Origin: Sodalis sp. dw_96
Lineage (GTDB): Bacteria; Pseudomonadota; Gammaproteobacteria; Enterobacterales; Enterobacteriaceae
DNA: 64,000 nucleotides
Assembly: GCF_018449575.1 (NCBI RefSeq)
Contig: NZ_JAAVUT010000001.1
Span: forward strand, 186,001-250,000
Direction of reading: 5' to 3'
In this document: positions 25,532-34,367 of the stretch, piece by piece
Layout of the letters: every line of letters starts with the position of its first letter
How positions within the stretch are numbered: position 1 is the first letter of the stretch
Notes under the pieces: generated by a model
The model's input: the letters and a program-made list of their open reading frames with translations, nothing else
Databases searched by the model: none
Told to the model about the DNA's origin: nothing
Made by a program: the position numbers and the translations under genes

Positions 25532-26479
25532 ATGTGTCAGAATTGCCTGGTAAAAACAATCCATCATGCCCAGCACCATTTCGGCTGGGATAATAGTCTG
25601 GCTCCGGCGGCCCGGGTGGCGCCGGGCACCACGCTGGAATTCCACTGCCTGGATTCCGGCAATGGCCACTTTGCCGCGGATTCCACGGCGGCGGCGGTGG
25701 GCAGCCTGCCGTTCGATAAAATCAATCCGGTTAACGGTCCGGTCTATGTGGAAGGGGCGCAGCCGGGAGACGTTTTGAAAGTTACCCTCAATGAGTTCAG
25801 GCCCGGCGGCTTCGGCTGGACCGCCGTGATACCCGGTTTTGGCCTGCTGGCGGAGGAGTTTACCGCCCCGGCGCTGGCCCTGTGGCAGTATGACCGGCAC
25901 TCCATGGCCCCCTGCGCCTTCGGCCGTTACGGCAAGGTGCCGTTAAAACCCTTCGCCGGTACCCTCGGCGTGGCGCCCGAAGCCGCGGGCCTGCACTCGG
26001 TGGTGCCGCCGCGCCGGGTCGGCGGAAATCTTGACATCCGCGATCTCACCGCCGGCTGTACCCTCTACCTGCCGGTGGAGGTGGCCGGGGCGCTGTTTTC
26101 CATTGGTGATACCCATGCCGCCCAGGGTGACGGGGAGGTGTGCGGCACCGCCATCGAGAGCGCCATGGACGTGGTGCTGACCCTGGATCTCATTAAAAAT
26201 ACGCCGCTGCCTGCACCGAGGTTCAGTACCCCCGGTCCGGTCACCCGTCATCTTGACGGGGCGGGCTACGAGGTGTTTACCGGTGTCGGCGGTGATTTGA
26301 TGGCGGCGGCCCGTGATGCGCTGCGCTACACCATCGACTGGTTATGCCGGGAGCACGGGATGCGGGCCGAAGACGCCTATATGCTGTGTTCAGTGTGCGG
26401 CGATTTGCGCATTAGCGAGATTGTGGATGCGCCGAACTGGGTGGTGTCCTTCTATTTTCCCAAGACCGTGTTGCAGTGA
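25532..26479 (+). CDS. Acetamidase/formamidase family amidohydrolase
   Basis: 315 aa of the FmdA/AmdA family. Seen are TTLEFHCLDSGNGHFAADS, DKINPVNGPVYVEGAQPGDV, GRYGKVPLKPFAGTLGVAP and the metal/active-site region FSIGDTHAAQGDGEVCGTAI. Such enzymes hydrolyse short aliphatic amides to ammonia and the acid in the cytoplasm. GGAAGGAGACGCGT is a strong RBS. Lying between binding protein and ATPase genes, it probably releases ammonia from the imported compound, which fits the NtrC/sigma-54-type signals of the leader. Confidence 0.88.
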   Translation: MCQNCLVKTIHHAQHHFGWDNSLAPAARVAPGTTLEFHCLDSGNGHFAADSTAAAVGSLPFDKINPVNGPVYVEGAQPGDVLKVTLNEFRPGGFGWTAVIPGFGLLAEEFTAPALALWQYDRHSMAPCAFGRYGKVPLKPFAGTLGVAPEAAGLHSVVPPRRVGGNLDIRDLTAGCTLYLPVEVAGALFSIGDTHAAQGDGEVCGTAIESAMDVVLTLDLIKNTPLPAPRFSTPGPVTRHLDGAGYEVFTGVGGDLMAAARDALRYTIDWLCREHGMRAEDAYMLCSVCGDLRISEIVDAPNWVVSFYFPKTVLQ

Positions 26480-26488
26480 GGACGGAAG

Positions 26489-28219
26489 ATGTTAACAGCC
26501 AATGACCGGCCGGTGCTGTCCGTCGAACGATTGTCCATCGAATTCGGCAGCCGGCGGGTGGTGGATGATGTGAGTTTCTCCCTTTTGCCCGGTAAGACGT
26601 TGTGTATCGCCGGCGAGTCCGGCAGTGGCAAATCCCTCACGTCACTGGCGATTATGGGACTTCTGCCCGATGAGGCGGTTATACCCGGTGGCGCCATCCT
26701 GTTTGACAATGATGATCTGCTGAGCCTTGGCGAACGCCGGATGCAGCAGCTGCGGGGCAAGCGTATCGGCATGATTTTCCAGGAGCCCATGACCTCGCTT
26801 AACCCGCTGATGACCGTGGCGCAGCAGTTGGAAGAAACCCTGCGCCGCCATGAGCATGTGGGCCGGGGGGAGGTGCGCCGTCGGATATTGGCCATGCTGG
26901 AGGCGGTGAAGTTGCCCCAGGTGGAAAAGCGGTTGGGGCAATATCCCCATGAGCTGTCCGGCGGCATGCGCCAGCGGGTGATGATTGCCATGGCCATGTT
27001 GTGCCAGCCGGAAATCCTGATTGCCGACGAACCCACCACGGCGCTGGATGTCACCATTCAGGCGCAGATCCTGCAACTGATGCGCGAGTTGCAGCGGGAT
27101 TTTTCCACCAGCCTGCTGCTCATTACCCACGATATGGGGGTGGTGGCGGAAATGGCGGACCAGGTGGTGGTCATGAATCAGGGCCGGGTGGAAGAGCAGC
27201 TTTCCGCCCGGGCGCTGTTCAGCGCGCCACAGGCCGCTTATACCCGCAAACTGCTGGCGGCGGTGCCGGTACTGGGCAGTGCGCCGCCGCCGGCGCCGGT
27301 GCCCCGGGACAGCCCGCTGCTGTCCGTGCGGGACCTGACCGTGCGGTTTCCGGTGCGCGGGCAGGGATTCGGGCAAAAGCGGCAGGTCTATGCAGTGGAA
27401 AACATCAATTTTGATCTTTATCCGGGCGAAACCCTGGGTATTGTCGGCGAAAGCGGCTGCGGTAAATCCACCACCGGCAAGGCATTGTTGAACATGATAC
27501 CCTTCAGCGGCAGCGCCACCCTGCTGGGCCGTGAACTGAATGGCCTGCAGGGGGAGGGTCTGCGGGCGGTGCGCCGGGATATACAGATGGTGTTTCAGGA
27601 CCCCTACGCGGCGCTGAATCCTCGCAAGAGCATTTTCGATCTGGTGGGGGAGCCGCTGCTGATCCATGACGGCCTGGCCCACGCTCCCCGCCTTGAACGG
27701 GTGGCGACGCTGCTGATGCAGGTAGGGTTATCCGCCGATGCACTGACCCGCTATCCCCATCAGTTTTCCGGCGGCCAGCGCCAGCGCATCTGCATTGCCC
27801 GCGCGTTGGCCCTTAATCCCAAGATAATCATCGCCGATGAATCGGTATCGGCGCTGGATGTGTCCGTGCAGGCCCAGGTGCTTGAGCTGCTGGAGCGGCT
27901 GCGGGGAGAGTTTCAACTGAGCTATGTCTTTATATCCCATGATATGGCGGTGGTGGAGCGTATTTGTCATCGTGTGGCGGTGATGTATTGCGGCCAGATC
28001 GTGGAAATCGGTCCGCGGGATTTGGTCTTGCACCATCCACGTCACCCCTATACCCGGCGGTTGCTGAGCGCGGTGCCCTCTCTGGACGTGGACCATAAAC
28101 GGGATTTCCGTCCGCTGCTGGAGGAAATGGAACGGCCGGACCCCATCAAGCCTTTCGGTTATCACATTCCGCCGCAGCGCTTCCAGGATTACGGCAACGG
28201 TCATTTGGCCGCCTGCTAG
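26489..28219 (+). CDS. Double ATPase of the ABC importer (DppD-DppF fusion type)
   Basis: 576 aa with two complete ABC domains. Domain one has Walker A GESGSGKS (residues 42-49), signature LSGGMRQR and Walker B ILIADEPTTALD. Domain two has Walker A GESGCGKST (about residue 320), FSGGQRQR and IIIADESVSALD. The second domain ends in the oligopeptide-binding C-terminal extension RHPYTRRLLSAVP. A single fused ATPase replaces the usual DppD and DppF pair. It is the last gene of the operon. Confidence 0.92.
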   Translation: MLTANDRPVLSVERLSIEFGSRRVVDDVSFSLLPGKTLCIAGESGSGKSLTSLAIMGLLPDEAVIPGGAILFDNDDLLSLGERRMQQLRGKRIGMIFQEPMTSLNPLMTVAQQLEETLRRHEHVGRGEVRRRILAMLEAVKLPQVEKRLGQYPHELSGGMRQRVMIAMAMLCQPEILIADEPTTALDVTIQAQILQLMRELQRDFSTSLLLITHDMGVVAEMADQVVVMNQGRVEEQLSARALFSAPQAAYTRKLLAAVPVLGSAPPPAPVPRDSPLLSVRDLTVRFPVRGQGFGQKRQVYAVENINFDLYPGETLGIVGESGCGKSTTGKALLNMIPFSGSATLLGRELNGLQGEGLRAVRRDIQMVFQDPYAALNPRKSIFDLVGEPLLIHDGLAHAPRLERVATLLMQVGLSADALTRYPHQFSGGQRQRICIARALALNPKIIIADESVSALDVSVQAQVLELLERLRGEFQLSYVFISHDMAVVERICHRVAVMYCGQIVEIGPRDLVLHHPRHPYTRRLLSAVPSLDVDHKRDFRPLLEEMERPDPIKPFGYHIPPQRFQDYGNGHLAAC

Positions 28220-28554
28220 GTGAGCGCAGACCTTCGTCCCGGCAAATATCGGAACAGGCATTGGCCCTCGAGGCCGGCCTTATTTTTTACCCACGGCTGT
28301 CCAGGCCAATGCCTTTATGCAAAGCTGCCGCTATCACTCATTATTATTATTAAACTATTTTTTTCAATGGGCTGTATTTCCTCGAGGCTCATTGCCGCTA
28401 CGTCTGTATCTCTTATAATATGCCTGCCGGTTCGTTTTATTATTGTGTAAAAAAATTTATCTTTATTAGCGGGTCCGGAGGATTTGAACTATCCGTTATA
28501 AGAAGAGGAATTTTCGCTTTGCCACCGAAATAAGATTACTCACCGGAGGAAATA
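28220..28554. other. Intergenic region between ABC operon and dehydrogenase, with a promoter
   Basis: Except for the predicted promoter (separate entry) I see no gene. GGCCCTCGAGGCCGGCC followed by TTATTTTTT near 28262-28287 may end the ABC operon. The rest is AT-rich. Confidence 0.4.
28392..28419 (+). promoter_or_regulatory. Predicted sigma-70 promoter of the formaldehyde-dehydrogenase-like gene
   Basis: TTGCCG (28392-28397), a 16-bp spacer and TATAAT (28414-28419) precede the gene by about 135 bp, leaving a leader of about 130 nt with no clear structure. Confidence 0.5.
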
Positions 28555-29688
28555 ATGAAAGCAGTCGTTTATAACGGTCCTCGCGATGTCGCGATAAAGG
28601 ACATGCCGGACGCTAAAATCACCAAGCCTACCGATGCGCTGATTCGCATTACCACCACCAATATCTGCGGTTCGGATCTGCATATGTATGAAGGGCGAAC
28701 CAGTTTTGAAACCGGTCGTATTTTTGGCCATGAAAATCTCGGGCAGGTCATTGAGGTGGGCGCGGGTGTGGAACGGGTAAAGGTGGGAGATTATGTTTGT
28801 CTGCCGTTTAACGTCGGCTGCGGTTTTTGTGAAAACTGCGAGCGCGGGTTGACCGGGTTTTGCCTGACGGCCAATCCCGGATCGGCGGGTGCCGCTTATG
28901 GCTTTGCCGAAATGGGGCCTTATGAAGGGGGCCAGGCGGAATTATTGCGCGTGCCATTCGCCGATTTCAACTGCCTGATCCTGCCGCCGGACGCGGTGGA
29001 AAAGGAGGATGACTATGTCATGCTGTCCGATATTTTCCCCACCGGCTGGCATGCCACCGAACTGGCCGGCCTGCGGCCCGGGGACAGCGTGGCGATTTAC
29101 GGCGCCGGCCCGGTGGGGCTGATGGCGGCCCACTCGGCGATAATCAAAGGCGCTTCCCAGGTATTTGTGGTGGATACCCATGACAGCCGGCTGGCGCTGG
29201 CGGAAAAAATGGGCGCCACTCCCGTCAAGGGGGTGGGCGAAGCGGCGGTGGAGCAGATTCTTAACCTGACTGACGGACGCGGCACCGATTGCGGCTGTGA
29301 ATGTGTCGGTTATCAATGCTGCGACAAGCACGGCCATGAAGATAATTCCGCCACCGTGAACAGCCTGGTGGCATCCACTCGGGCCACCGGCGGTATCGGC
29401 GTGGTGGGGGTCTTCGTGCCGCAGGACCCGGGGGCCGAGACGGCGCTTGCCAAAGCAGGCAAGATGCCGTTCGACTTCGGCAGCTTCTGGTTCAAGGGGC
29501 AGCAGATTCGCACCGGGCAGGCTAACGTCAAGGCCTATAACCGTCAGTTGGCGAAACTCATCCATCAGGGCCGGGCCAAACCGTCGCAAATCATCTCGCA
29601 CCGCTTGCATCTGGCCCAAGCGCCGGAAGCCTACAAGCATTTTGATAACCGGGATCCCGGCTGGACCAAGGTAATCCTTAAACCCTAA
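28555..29688 (+). CDS. Zinc-dependent alcohol dehydrogenase, glutathione-independent formaldehyde dehydrogenase-like
   Basis: 377 aa with a strong RBS (GGAGGAAATA). Catalytic zinc ligands appear in NICGSDLHMYEG and GHENLGQV; the structural-zinc loop is CGFCENCERGLTGFC. The Rossmann motif is YGAGPVGLMAAHSAI. CECVGYQCCDKHGHEDN and the C-terminal HFDNRDPGWTKVILKP are typical of the branch related to Pseudomonas FdhA, which dismutates or oxidises formaldehyde with bound NAD. It is monocistronic, with a short gap to a convergent kinase gene. The substrate could be another aldehyde or alcohol. Confidence 0.85.
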   Translation: MKAVVYNGPRDVAIKDMPDAKITKPTDALIRITTTNICGSDLHMYEGRTSFETGRIFGHENLGQVIEVGAGVERVKVGDYVCLPFNVGCGFCENCERGLTGFCLTANPGSAGAAYGFAEMGPYEGGQAELLRVPFADFNCLILPPDAVEKEDDYVMLSDIFPTGWHATELAGLRPGDSVAIYGAGPVGLMAAHSAIIKGASQVFVVDTHDSRLALAEKMGATPVKGVGEAAVEQILNLTDGRGTDCGCECVGYQCCDKHGHEDNSATVNSLVASTRATGGIGVVGVFVPQDPGAETALAKAGKMPFDFGSFWFKGQQIRTGQANVKAYNRQLAKLIHQGRAKPSQIISHRLHLAQAPEAYKHFDNRDPGWTKVILKP

Positions 29689-29816
29689 GGGCAAGCTGTT
29701 TATCTGAGCTAAATGTGACAACGTAACGGCTGGTGCCGACTGGCTGAACTCAGTTATAAGCCGTGTTCAGGCCGCCGATGAGCGAACCGACGGCGGTAAA
29801 CCTGTCTTCACCGGCG

Positions 29817-31244
29817 TTAGGCCGCCGCCTGGGCGTCGGTGATATTATCCGGGAAATAGAGGTTAAAGCAGATTTCCCCCGCCGGCGTGCAGCTGACGCC
29901 GGCGCTGCCCCGGTGCAGTTTCATGATGGCCTGCACAATGGACAGACCCAGGCCGCTGGCGTTACCGCTGCTGGTCCGAGCGTCGTCGGCGCGATAGAAC
30001 CGGTCGAACAGCTTATCCATATGGTCCGGCGGGATGGGCGGGCCGTGGTTAATGACTTCCACAAGCCAGCCGTCGCGAAAGCGCCGGCCGCTGAGGACAA
30101 TATCGCTGTCGGCGTCGGCATAGCGTATGGCGTTGTCCACCAGATTGCTTAATGCCCTGCGCAACAGCATGGCATCCGCCTGAAGCATGCCTTCGCCCCG
30201 GCAACGCAGCGCCAGACCCCGCTCTTCCGCCAGCCCTTCGAAATAATCGGCAATGCGCTGCAGCTCCACTTCCACGGGCAGCGGCACCGGTGAAATGGCG
30301 GATTGCGCTTCGCCGGCCCGCGCCAGGAACAGAATGTTTTCCACCATGCGTGAAATGCGCTCCAGCTCTTCGCTGTTTCTGACCAGCACGCTTTCGTATT
30401 CCTGCGCCGAACGGCGCTGATAAAGCGCCACCTGACAGTGGCCCATCAGGGCGTTTACCGGCGTACGGATCTCATGGGCCAGATCGGCGGAGAAGCGGCT
30501 CAGCCGCTGGTAACCGTCCGCCAGTCGGTCCAGCATGGCGTTGAACGACCGGATCACCTGATGCAGTTCCGTCGGCGCGCCCTGTTCGGACAGCCGGGTG
30601 GTGAGGGTGGCGGGATGGATGCCTTCCGCCTGCGCCGCCATCCGCCGCAGCGGCGTCAATCCGTGGCGCATCACACCGTAGCCCAGCAAGGCTATCAGTA
30701 AAAACGCCCCGATCACCGCCGCGATGATGCGATCGCGGTATTGGGCCAGCATGCGGGTTTCGTTCAGCATAACGTGACCGGCGGTGATCTGGATGGGATC
30801 ATGGCCCGCCAGGCTGACCCAGGCGGTCACAAAACGAATGGGAACGCCCTCCGGCGTGCTGGCGGTATGAACCGCCCCAAGGGACACCGGAACGCCGACC
30901 GCCACCGGCGTCACTGTCGGTAACCGGAAACGGCCCGGATTAACATTGATGAGCGGCGTCTGGCCCGGGCGCTGAAATATCAGAATATCGCGTTCGTTGC
31001 CGAGCATATTCTCAAATAAGTGCGGGTTATCGCTTAGCAGTGAAATGGGGAAGGCGTTGCCGAGCAGGCTGCGGAAATAGGCCACCCGACCGGAGGTTTG
31101 CACGCCGGCCTGATGGCGCATGGAACGAGCTATATCGCCGTAGAGATAAAAACCCACGCCGCTAATCACCAGGGCGGCCAGCACGGCGAACAGCAGGGCC
31201 GAACGGGCGGTGAGGGAGAGGGAGGGCAAACGCGGAATCTTCAT
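29817..31244 (-). CDS. Sensor histidine kinase, CusS/HprS-like
   Basis: 475 aa. Two membrane helices (about residues 12-33 and 170-190) flank a periplasmic domain of about 135 residues. Then come HAMP, the phospho-acceptor box RFSADLAHEIRTPVNALMGH, and ATP-binding boxes NLVDNAIRYAD and SGLGLSIVQAI. It starts two bases after the regulator stop, so both are co-transcribed. The closest relatives by eye are heavy-metal (CusS) and HOCl-responsive (HprS/YedV) kinases. The divergent genes encode a periplasmic molybdoenzyme system, which favours a redox or metal signal. Confidence 0.85.
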   Translation of the reverse strand: MKIPRLPSLSLTARSALLFAVLAALVISGVGFYLYGDIARSMRHQAGVQTSGRVAYFRSLLGNAFPISLLSDNPHLFENMLGNERDILIFQRPGQTPLINVNPGRFRLPTVTPVAVGVPVSLGAVHTASTPEGVPIRFVTAWVSLAGHDPIQITAGHVMLNETRMLAQYRDRIIAAVIGAFLLIALLGYGVMRHGLTPLRRMAAQAEGIHPATLTTRLSEQGAPTELHQVIRSFNAMLDRLADGYQRLSRFSADLAHEIRTPVNALMGHCQVALYQRRSAQEYESVLVRNSEELERISRMVENILFLARAGEAQSAISPVPLPVEVELQRIADYFEGLAEERGLALRCRGEGMLQADAMLLRRALSNLVDNAIRYADADSDIVLSGRRFRDGWLVEVINHGPPIPPDHMDKLFDRFYRADDARTSSGNASGLGLSIVQAIMKLHRGSAGVSCTPAGEICFNLYFPDNITDAQAAA

Positions 31245-31246
31245 TA

Positions 31247-31915
31247 TTAACGCACTTCGCAGACGTAACCGATACCGCGCACGGTATGGATAAGTTTAAC
31301 GTCGAAGGGGCGGTCCATTTTGGCGCGCAGGCGCTTGACCGCCACATCGACCACGTTGGTATCGCTGTCAAAATTCATGTCCCACACCTGTGAGGCGATA
31401 AGGGTCCGAGACAGCACTTCCCCCTGGCGCCGCGCCAGCAGCGACAACAGGGCAAACTCTTTGTTGGTCAAAATAATCGCGGTGTCGAGCCGGGTCACTT
31501 TGCGCCGCAGCATATCGATATGCAAGTCCGCCAGGTGAAAATCGTTTTCTTCGCGAATGACCCCACGGCGCAGCAGGGTGCGGATGCGCAGCACCAGTTC
31601 GGTAAACGAGAAGGGCTTGATCAGATAGTCGTCGGCCCCCAGTTCCAGGCCGTGAATCCGATCCTGTACCTGATCCCGGGCGGTGAGAAACAGCACAGGC
31701 ACATCGCTTTTTTTGCGGATGATATCCATTAATTGCCAGCCGTCCAATCCCGGCAGCATCACATCGAGTATGATGACATCATAGATGTTTTCCAGGGCCA
31801 GAAACAGGCCGTCCGGACCGGTACGGGCCAGATCGACCCGATAACCGGCTTCACCCAGGCCTTTTCGCAAATATTCACCAGTACTGAGATCATCTTCTAC
31901 TATCAGTATACGCAT
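31247..31915 (-). CDS. OmpR-family response regulator, CusR/HprR-like
   Basis: 222 aa. The receiver has acidic pocket VEDD, phospho-Asp51 in IILDVMLPG and Lys in YLIKPF. The winged-helix output ends [20 protein letters not shown] followed by [11 protein letters not shown]. The segment order and length match CusR and HprR. A perfect dyad ATGACAATATTGTCAT lies 57 bases upstream of its start, between this gene and the divergent operon, and is very likely its binding site. Confidence 0.9.
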   Translation of the reverse strand: MRILIVEDDLSTGEYLRKGLGEAGYRVDLARTGPDGLFLALENIYDVIILDVMLPGLDGWQLMDIIRKKSDVPVLFLTARDQVQDRIHGLELGADDYLIKPFSFTELVLRIRTLLRRGVIREENDFHLADLHIDMLRRKVTRLDTAIILTNKEFALLSLLARRQGEVLSRTLIASQVWDMNFDSDTNVVDVAVKRLRAKMDRPFDVKLIHTVRGIGYVCEVR

Positions 31916-31971
31916 CCAGATATGTCCTCCGGGCCACTTCCTCAGTCTATCAGGTTGTTAGACGCCGGTTG

Positions 31972-31987
31972 ATGACAATATTGTCAT
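31972..31987. promoter_or_regulatory. CusR-box-like palindrome shared by divergent operons
   Basis: ATGACAATATTGTCAT is a perfect 16-bp palindrome fitting the core ATGACAANNTTGTCAT of the E. coli CusR box. It sits 57 bp from the regulator start and 131 bp from the divergent DUF5666-type gene, so one bound regulator could control both directions. Confidence 0.8.
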
Positions 31988-32117
31988 GGAACGGTCATCG
32001 GGCGGACCGGGTTGATTTGCCAAGCTGGCAGGGAAGCAAGCCCCCGGGGCGAGAGGTACCGGATGCACAGATAACCGGCGCGGCAACGGCCGGACCGAAC
32101 TTTTTCAGGAGAATCAC

Positions 32118-32774
32118 ATGGCCAAACTTACATTTTTGACGGAACGATTTTTGACGGGACGGTTGTTGATGGGAGTCGTAGCGGGCTCGCTGGCCCTGGG
32201 CAGCGTAGCGGTACAGGCGGCGGATGCGCCGGCTAAACCCATGATGGCGATTCGCGGCACCATCACGCAAATCAGCGGCGATCAGTTGCAGATTACCGAC
32301 CGTCGCGGTCAACAGCACCCCGTGACCCTGAATGACAAAACCACCGTCTTGGCGGTATCGCAGGGCAAAATTAGCGATATCAAACCCAACAGCTTTATCG
32401 GCACAGCCGCGGCGCCGCAGCCGGACGGCACGTTGAAGGCGCTGGAAGTCCATGTGTTCGACCCGTCGCTGCGGGGAAGCGGTGAAGGCTTCCGCCCCTG
32501 GCAGGGGGCCGACGGTAAAACCGGCACCATGACCAACGGTACCGTCGGCACGCTGGTGAACGCCAACGGCCATACCATGACGGTGAAATACCAGAACGGT
32601 GAGAAAAAAGTCATTGTGCCGGATGATGTACCGGTTGTGACGTTGTCACCTGGTAATCGTTCGCAGTTGGTACAGGGCGCGCATGTCATATTATGGCCGG
32701 CCCCGGGCAGCACCACGCCGCTGGTGGCGGGTCGAATTGTCGCCGGCGTTAACGGCACAATACCGCCGATGTAA
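32118..32774 (+). CDS. Exported DUF5666-like beta protein, first gene of a molybdoenzyme operon
   Basis: 218 aa with RBS CAGGAGAATCAC and a signal peptide ending VAVQAAD near residue 36. The mature part has repeated short beta motifs (AIRGTITQISGDQLQITDRR, VGTLVNANGHTMTVKYQNGE) resembling OB-like DUF5666 folds. Such proteins occur next to cytochrome b561/molybdopterin oxidoreductase pairs in Gram-negative bacteria. No enzyme motif is seen. It is probably an accessory periplasmic factor and lies immediately upstream of the cytochrome gene. Confidence 0.65.
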   Translation: MAKLTFLTERFLTGRLLMGVVAGSLALGSVAVQAADAPAKPMMAIRGTITQISGDQLQITDRRGQQHPVTLNDKTTVLAVSQGKISDIKPNSFIGTAAAPQPDGTLKALEVHVFDPSLRGSGEGFRPWQGADGKTGTMTNGTVGTLVNANGHTMTVKYQNGEKKVIVPDDVPVVTLSPGNRSQLVQGAHVILWPAPGSTTPLVAGRIVAGVNGTIPPM

Positions 32775-32845
32775 GACTAAGACGACCGGGACCGGGGCGT
32801 TTCGCCGGTCTTCGGCCGTCTATGCCGGGCTTAAGGAGAGTGCCT

Positions 32846-33484
32846 GTGAAGAGCGATCACACAGCGGAAAAAATCCCCATGCACCGGTTGCCGGTGCGCG
32901 TGACCCATTGGCTGAACGTACTGATTATGTGCGGTATGTTTATGAGCGGATGGGGTATCTATAATGCCTCGCCGATATTTCCTTTTACCTTTCCCGCCGC
33001 GCTGACCCTTGGGGGCTGGCTGGGGGGTTCCATTGCCTGGCATCTGGCGGTGATGTGGGCCCTGGCGGCCAACGGGCTGATCTATTTGTCATGGGGCCTG
33101 GCCAGCGGCCATTTCCGCCGGGATTTCCTGCCGGTGAACCCCGGCTCGCTATGGCGGGATTTGCGGGCGGCTCTCGCCTTCCGGCTACGCCACAATCCCG
33201 GCGAATATAATGCCGTGCAGAAAGCATTTTATCTGTTTGTCCTGCTGTGCGGCCTGGTGCTGGTGCTGTCCGGGTTATCCATTTGGAAACCGGTGCAGCT
33301 GAGTTGGCTGGTGGCGCTGTTCGGCGGCTTTGACCGGGCGCGTTATGTCCATTTTTTCGCCATGAGCGCTATCGGGGCTTTTGTGCTGATCCACCTGGTG
33401 ATGGTATTGATGGTGCCCAGCACCTTTCTGCCGATGATTACCGGTTACCTGCGCCGTAAACCACAGGAAACACGCGATGAATAA
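32846..33484 (+). CDS. Cytochrome b561-type membrane subunit
   Basis: 212 aa beginning with GTG 32846, seven bases after AAGGAGAG; an upstream ATG at 32822 lacks an RBS. About four membrane helices. Candidate heme-ligand histidines lie in KIPMHRLPVRVTHWLNVLIM, IAWHLAVMWALAANGLIY, YVHFFAMSAIG and VLIHLVMVL. It belongs to the b561/Ni-Fe hydrogenase b-type family, not to MsrQ. It would pass quinol electrons to the periplasmic molybdoenzyme whose gene overlaps its last codons. Confidence 0.82.
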   Translation: MKSDHTAEKIPMHRLPVRVTHWLNVLIMCGMFMSGWGIYNASPIFPFTFPAALTLGGWLGGSIAWHLAVMWALAANGLIYLSWGLASGHFRRDFLPVNPGSLWRDLRAALAFRLRHNPGEYNAVQKAFYLFVLLCGLVLVLSGLSIWKPVQLSWLVALFGGFDRARYVHFFAMSAIGAFVLIHLVMVLMVPSTFLPMITGYLRRKPQETRDE

Positions 33485-34238
33485 CCGCAAACAGACCGGA
33501 TTGATGTTGGAACCGGCCCAGAAAAAAGAGCTTTATCGATTGCAGCGCCGTCTGCTGCTGCGCTCCGGCCTGACTCTGGGGGCGCTGACGATGCTCACCG
33601 GCTGCAATATGCAGGACGGCGATGATGTGGACAAGGTTTTATGGGCCATGTCGCGCTGGAATGATCGGGTGCAGGCCTGGCTATTCAGCGGCCAGCGGCC
33701 GGCGCAGACCTATAGACCCGACCAAATCACCACGCCTTTTCGCTTTAATGCTTTTTATCCCGAAGATAACGCGCCGGAAGTGGATATCGCCACCTGGCAA
33801 CTGGACGTCTCCGGCCTGGTGGCGGATAAACGCCCCTGGACCCTGCAAAAATTACGGGCATTGCCGCAGCAAGGCCAGATTACCCGGCTTATTTGTATTG
33901 AAGGCTGGAGCGCGATAGGCCAGTGGAGCGGCGTACCGCTGCGGACTTTTTTACAGCATGTGGGGGCCGATATGCGCGCCGCTTTTGTTGGTTTCCGCTG
34001 TGCCGATCGTTATTACTCCAGCATCGACATGGCCACTGCGCTGCATCCCCAAACCACGCTGGCGCTGGATTTTATCGGCAAAGAGCTGCCGGACGAATTT
34101 GGTTATCCGCTGCGTCTGCGGGTGCCCACCAAACTGGGTTTTAAAAACGCCAAACATATCGTGGCGATTTCCGTCAGCAATACCAATCCCGGCGGCTATT
34201 GGGAAGACCAGGGCTATAACTGGTTCAGCGGCATCTGA
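33477..34238 (+). CDS. Periplasmic molybdopterin oxidoreductase (sulfite oxidase/MsrP-like), Tat lipoprotein
   Basis: 253 aa overlapping the cytochrome gene by eight bases. The N-terminus combines twin arginines (RLQRRLLLRSG, R24-R25), a hydrophobic stretch and a lipobox LTGC (Cys43), so it should be Tat-exported and lipid-anchored. The oxidoreductase core shows RLICIEGWSAIGQWSGVPLR with the Mo-ligating Cys and GYPLRLRVPTKLGFKNAKHI. E. coli MsrP repairs oxidised methionines and is controlled by HprSR. Here a CusRS/HprRS-like system is divergent, but the membrane partner is b561-type, so the substrate may differ. Confidence 0.85.
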   Translation: MNNRKQTGLMLEPAQKKELYRLQRRLLLRSGLTLGALTMLTGCNMQDGDDVDKVLWAMSRWNDRVQAWLFSGQRPAQTYRPDQITTPFRFNAFYPEDNAPEVDIATWQLDVSGLVADKRPWTLQKLRALPQQGQITRLICIEGWSAIGQWSGVPLRTFLQHVGADMRAAFVGFRCADRYYSSIDMATALHPQTTLALDFIGKELPDEFGYPLRLRVPTKLGFKNAKHIVAISVSNTNPGGYWEDQGYNWFSGI

Positions 34239-34367
34239 TGCCTGGGTTAGGGTTCGGCGCATGGCCGGCCTGTTATCGGCAGTAGCCCGCGGCGCCGGGG
34301 TGCGTTACACAACGATAATGGGCAAAATATCCCTCGGCGCACGGCACGGTAATTGACTTTCGTCCCG

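Noticed and set aside
26642..27682. 346-codon minus-strand ORF
   Set aside because: Antisense to the double ATPase; composition of a shadow frame.
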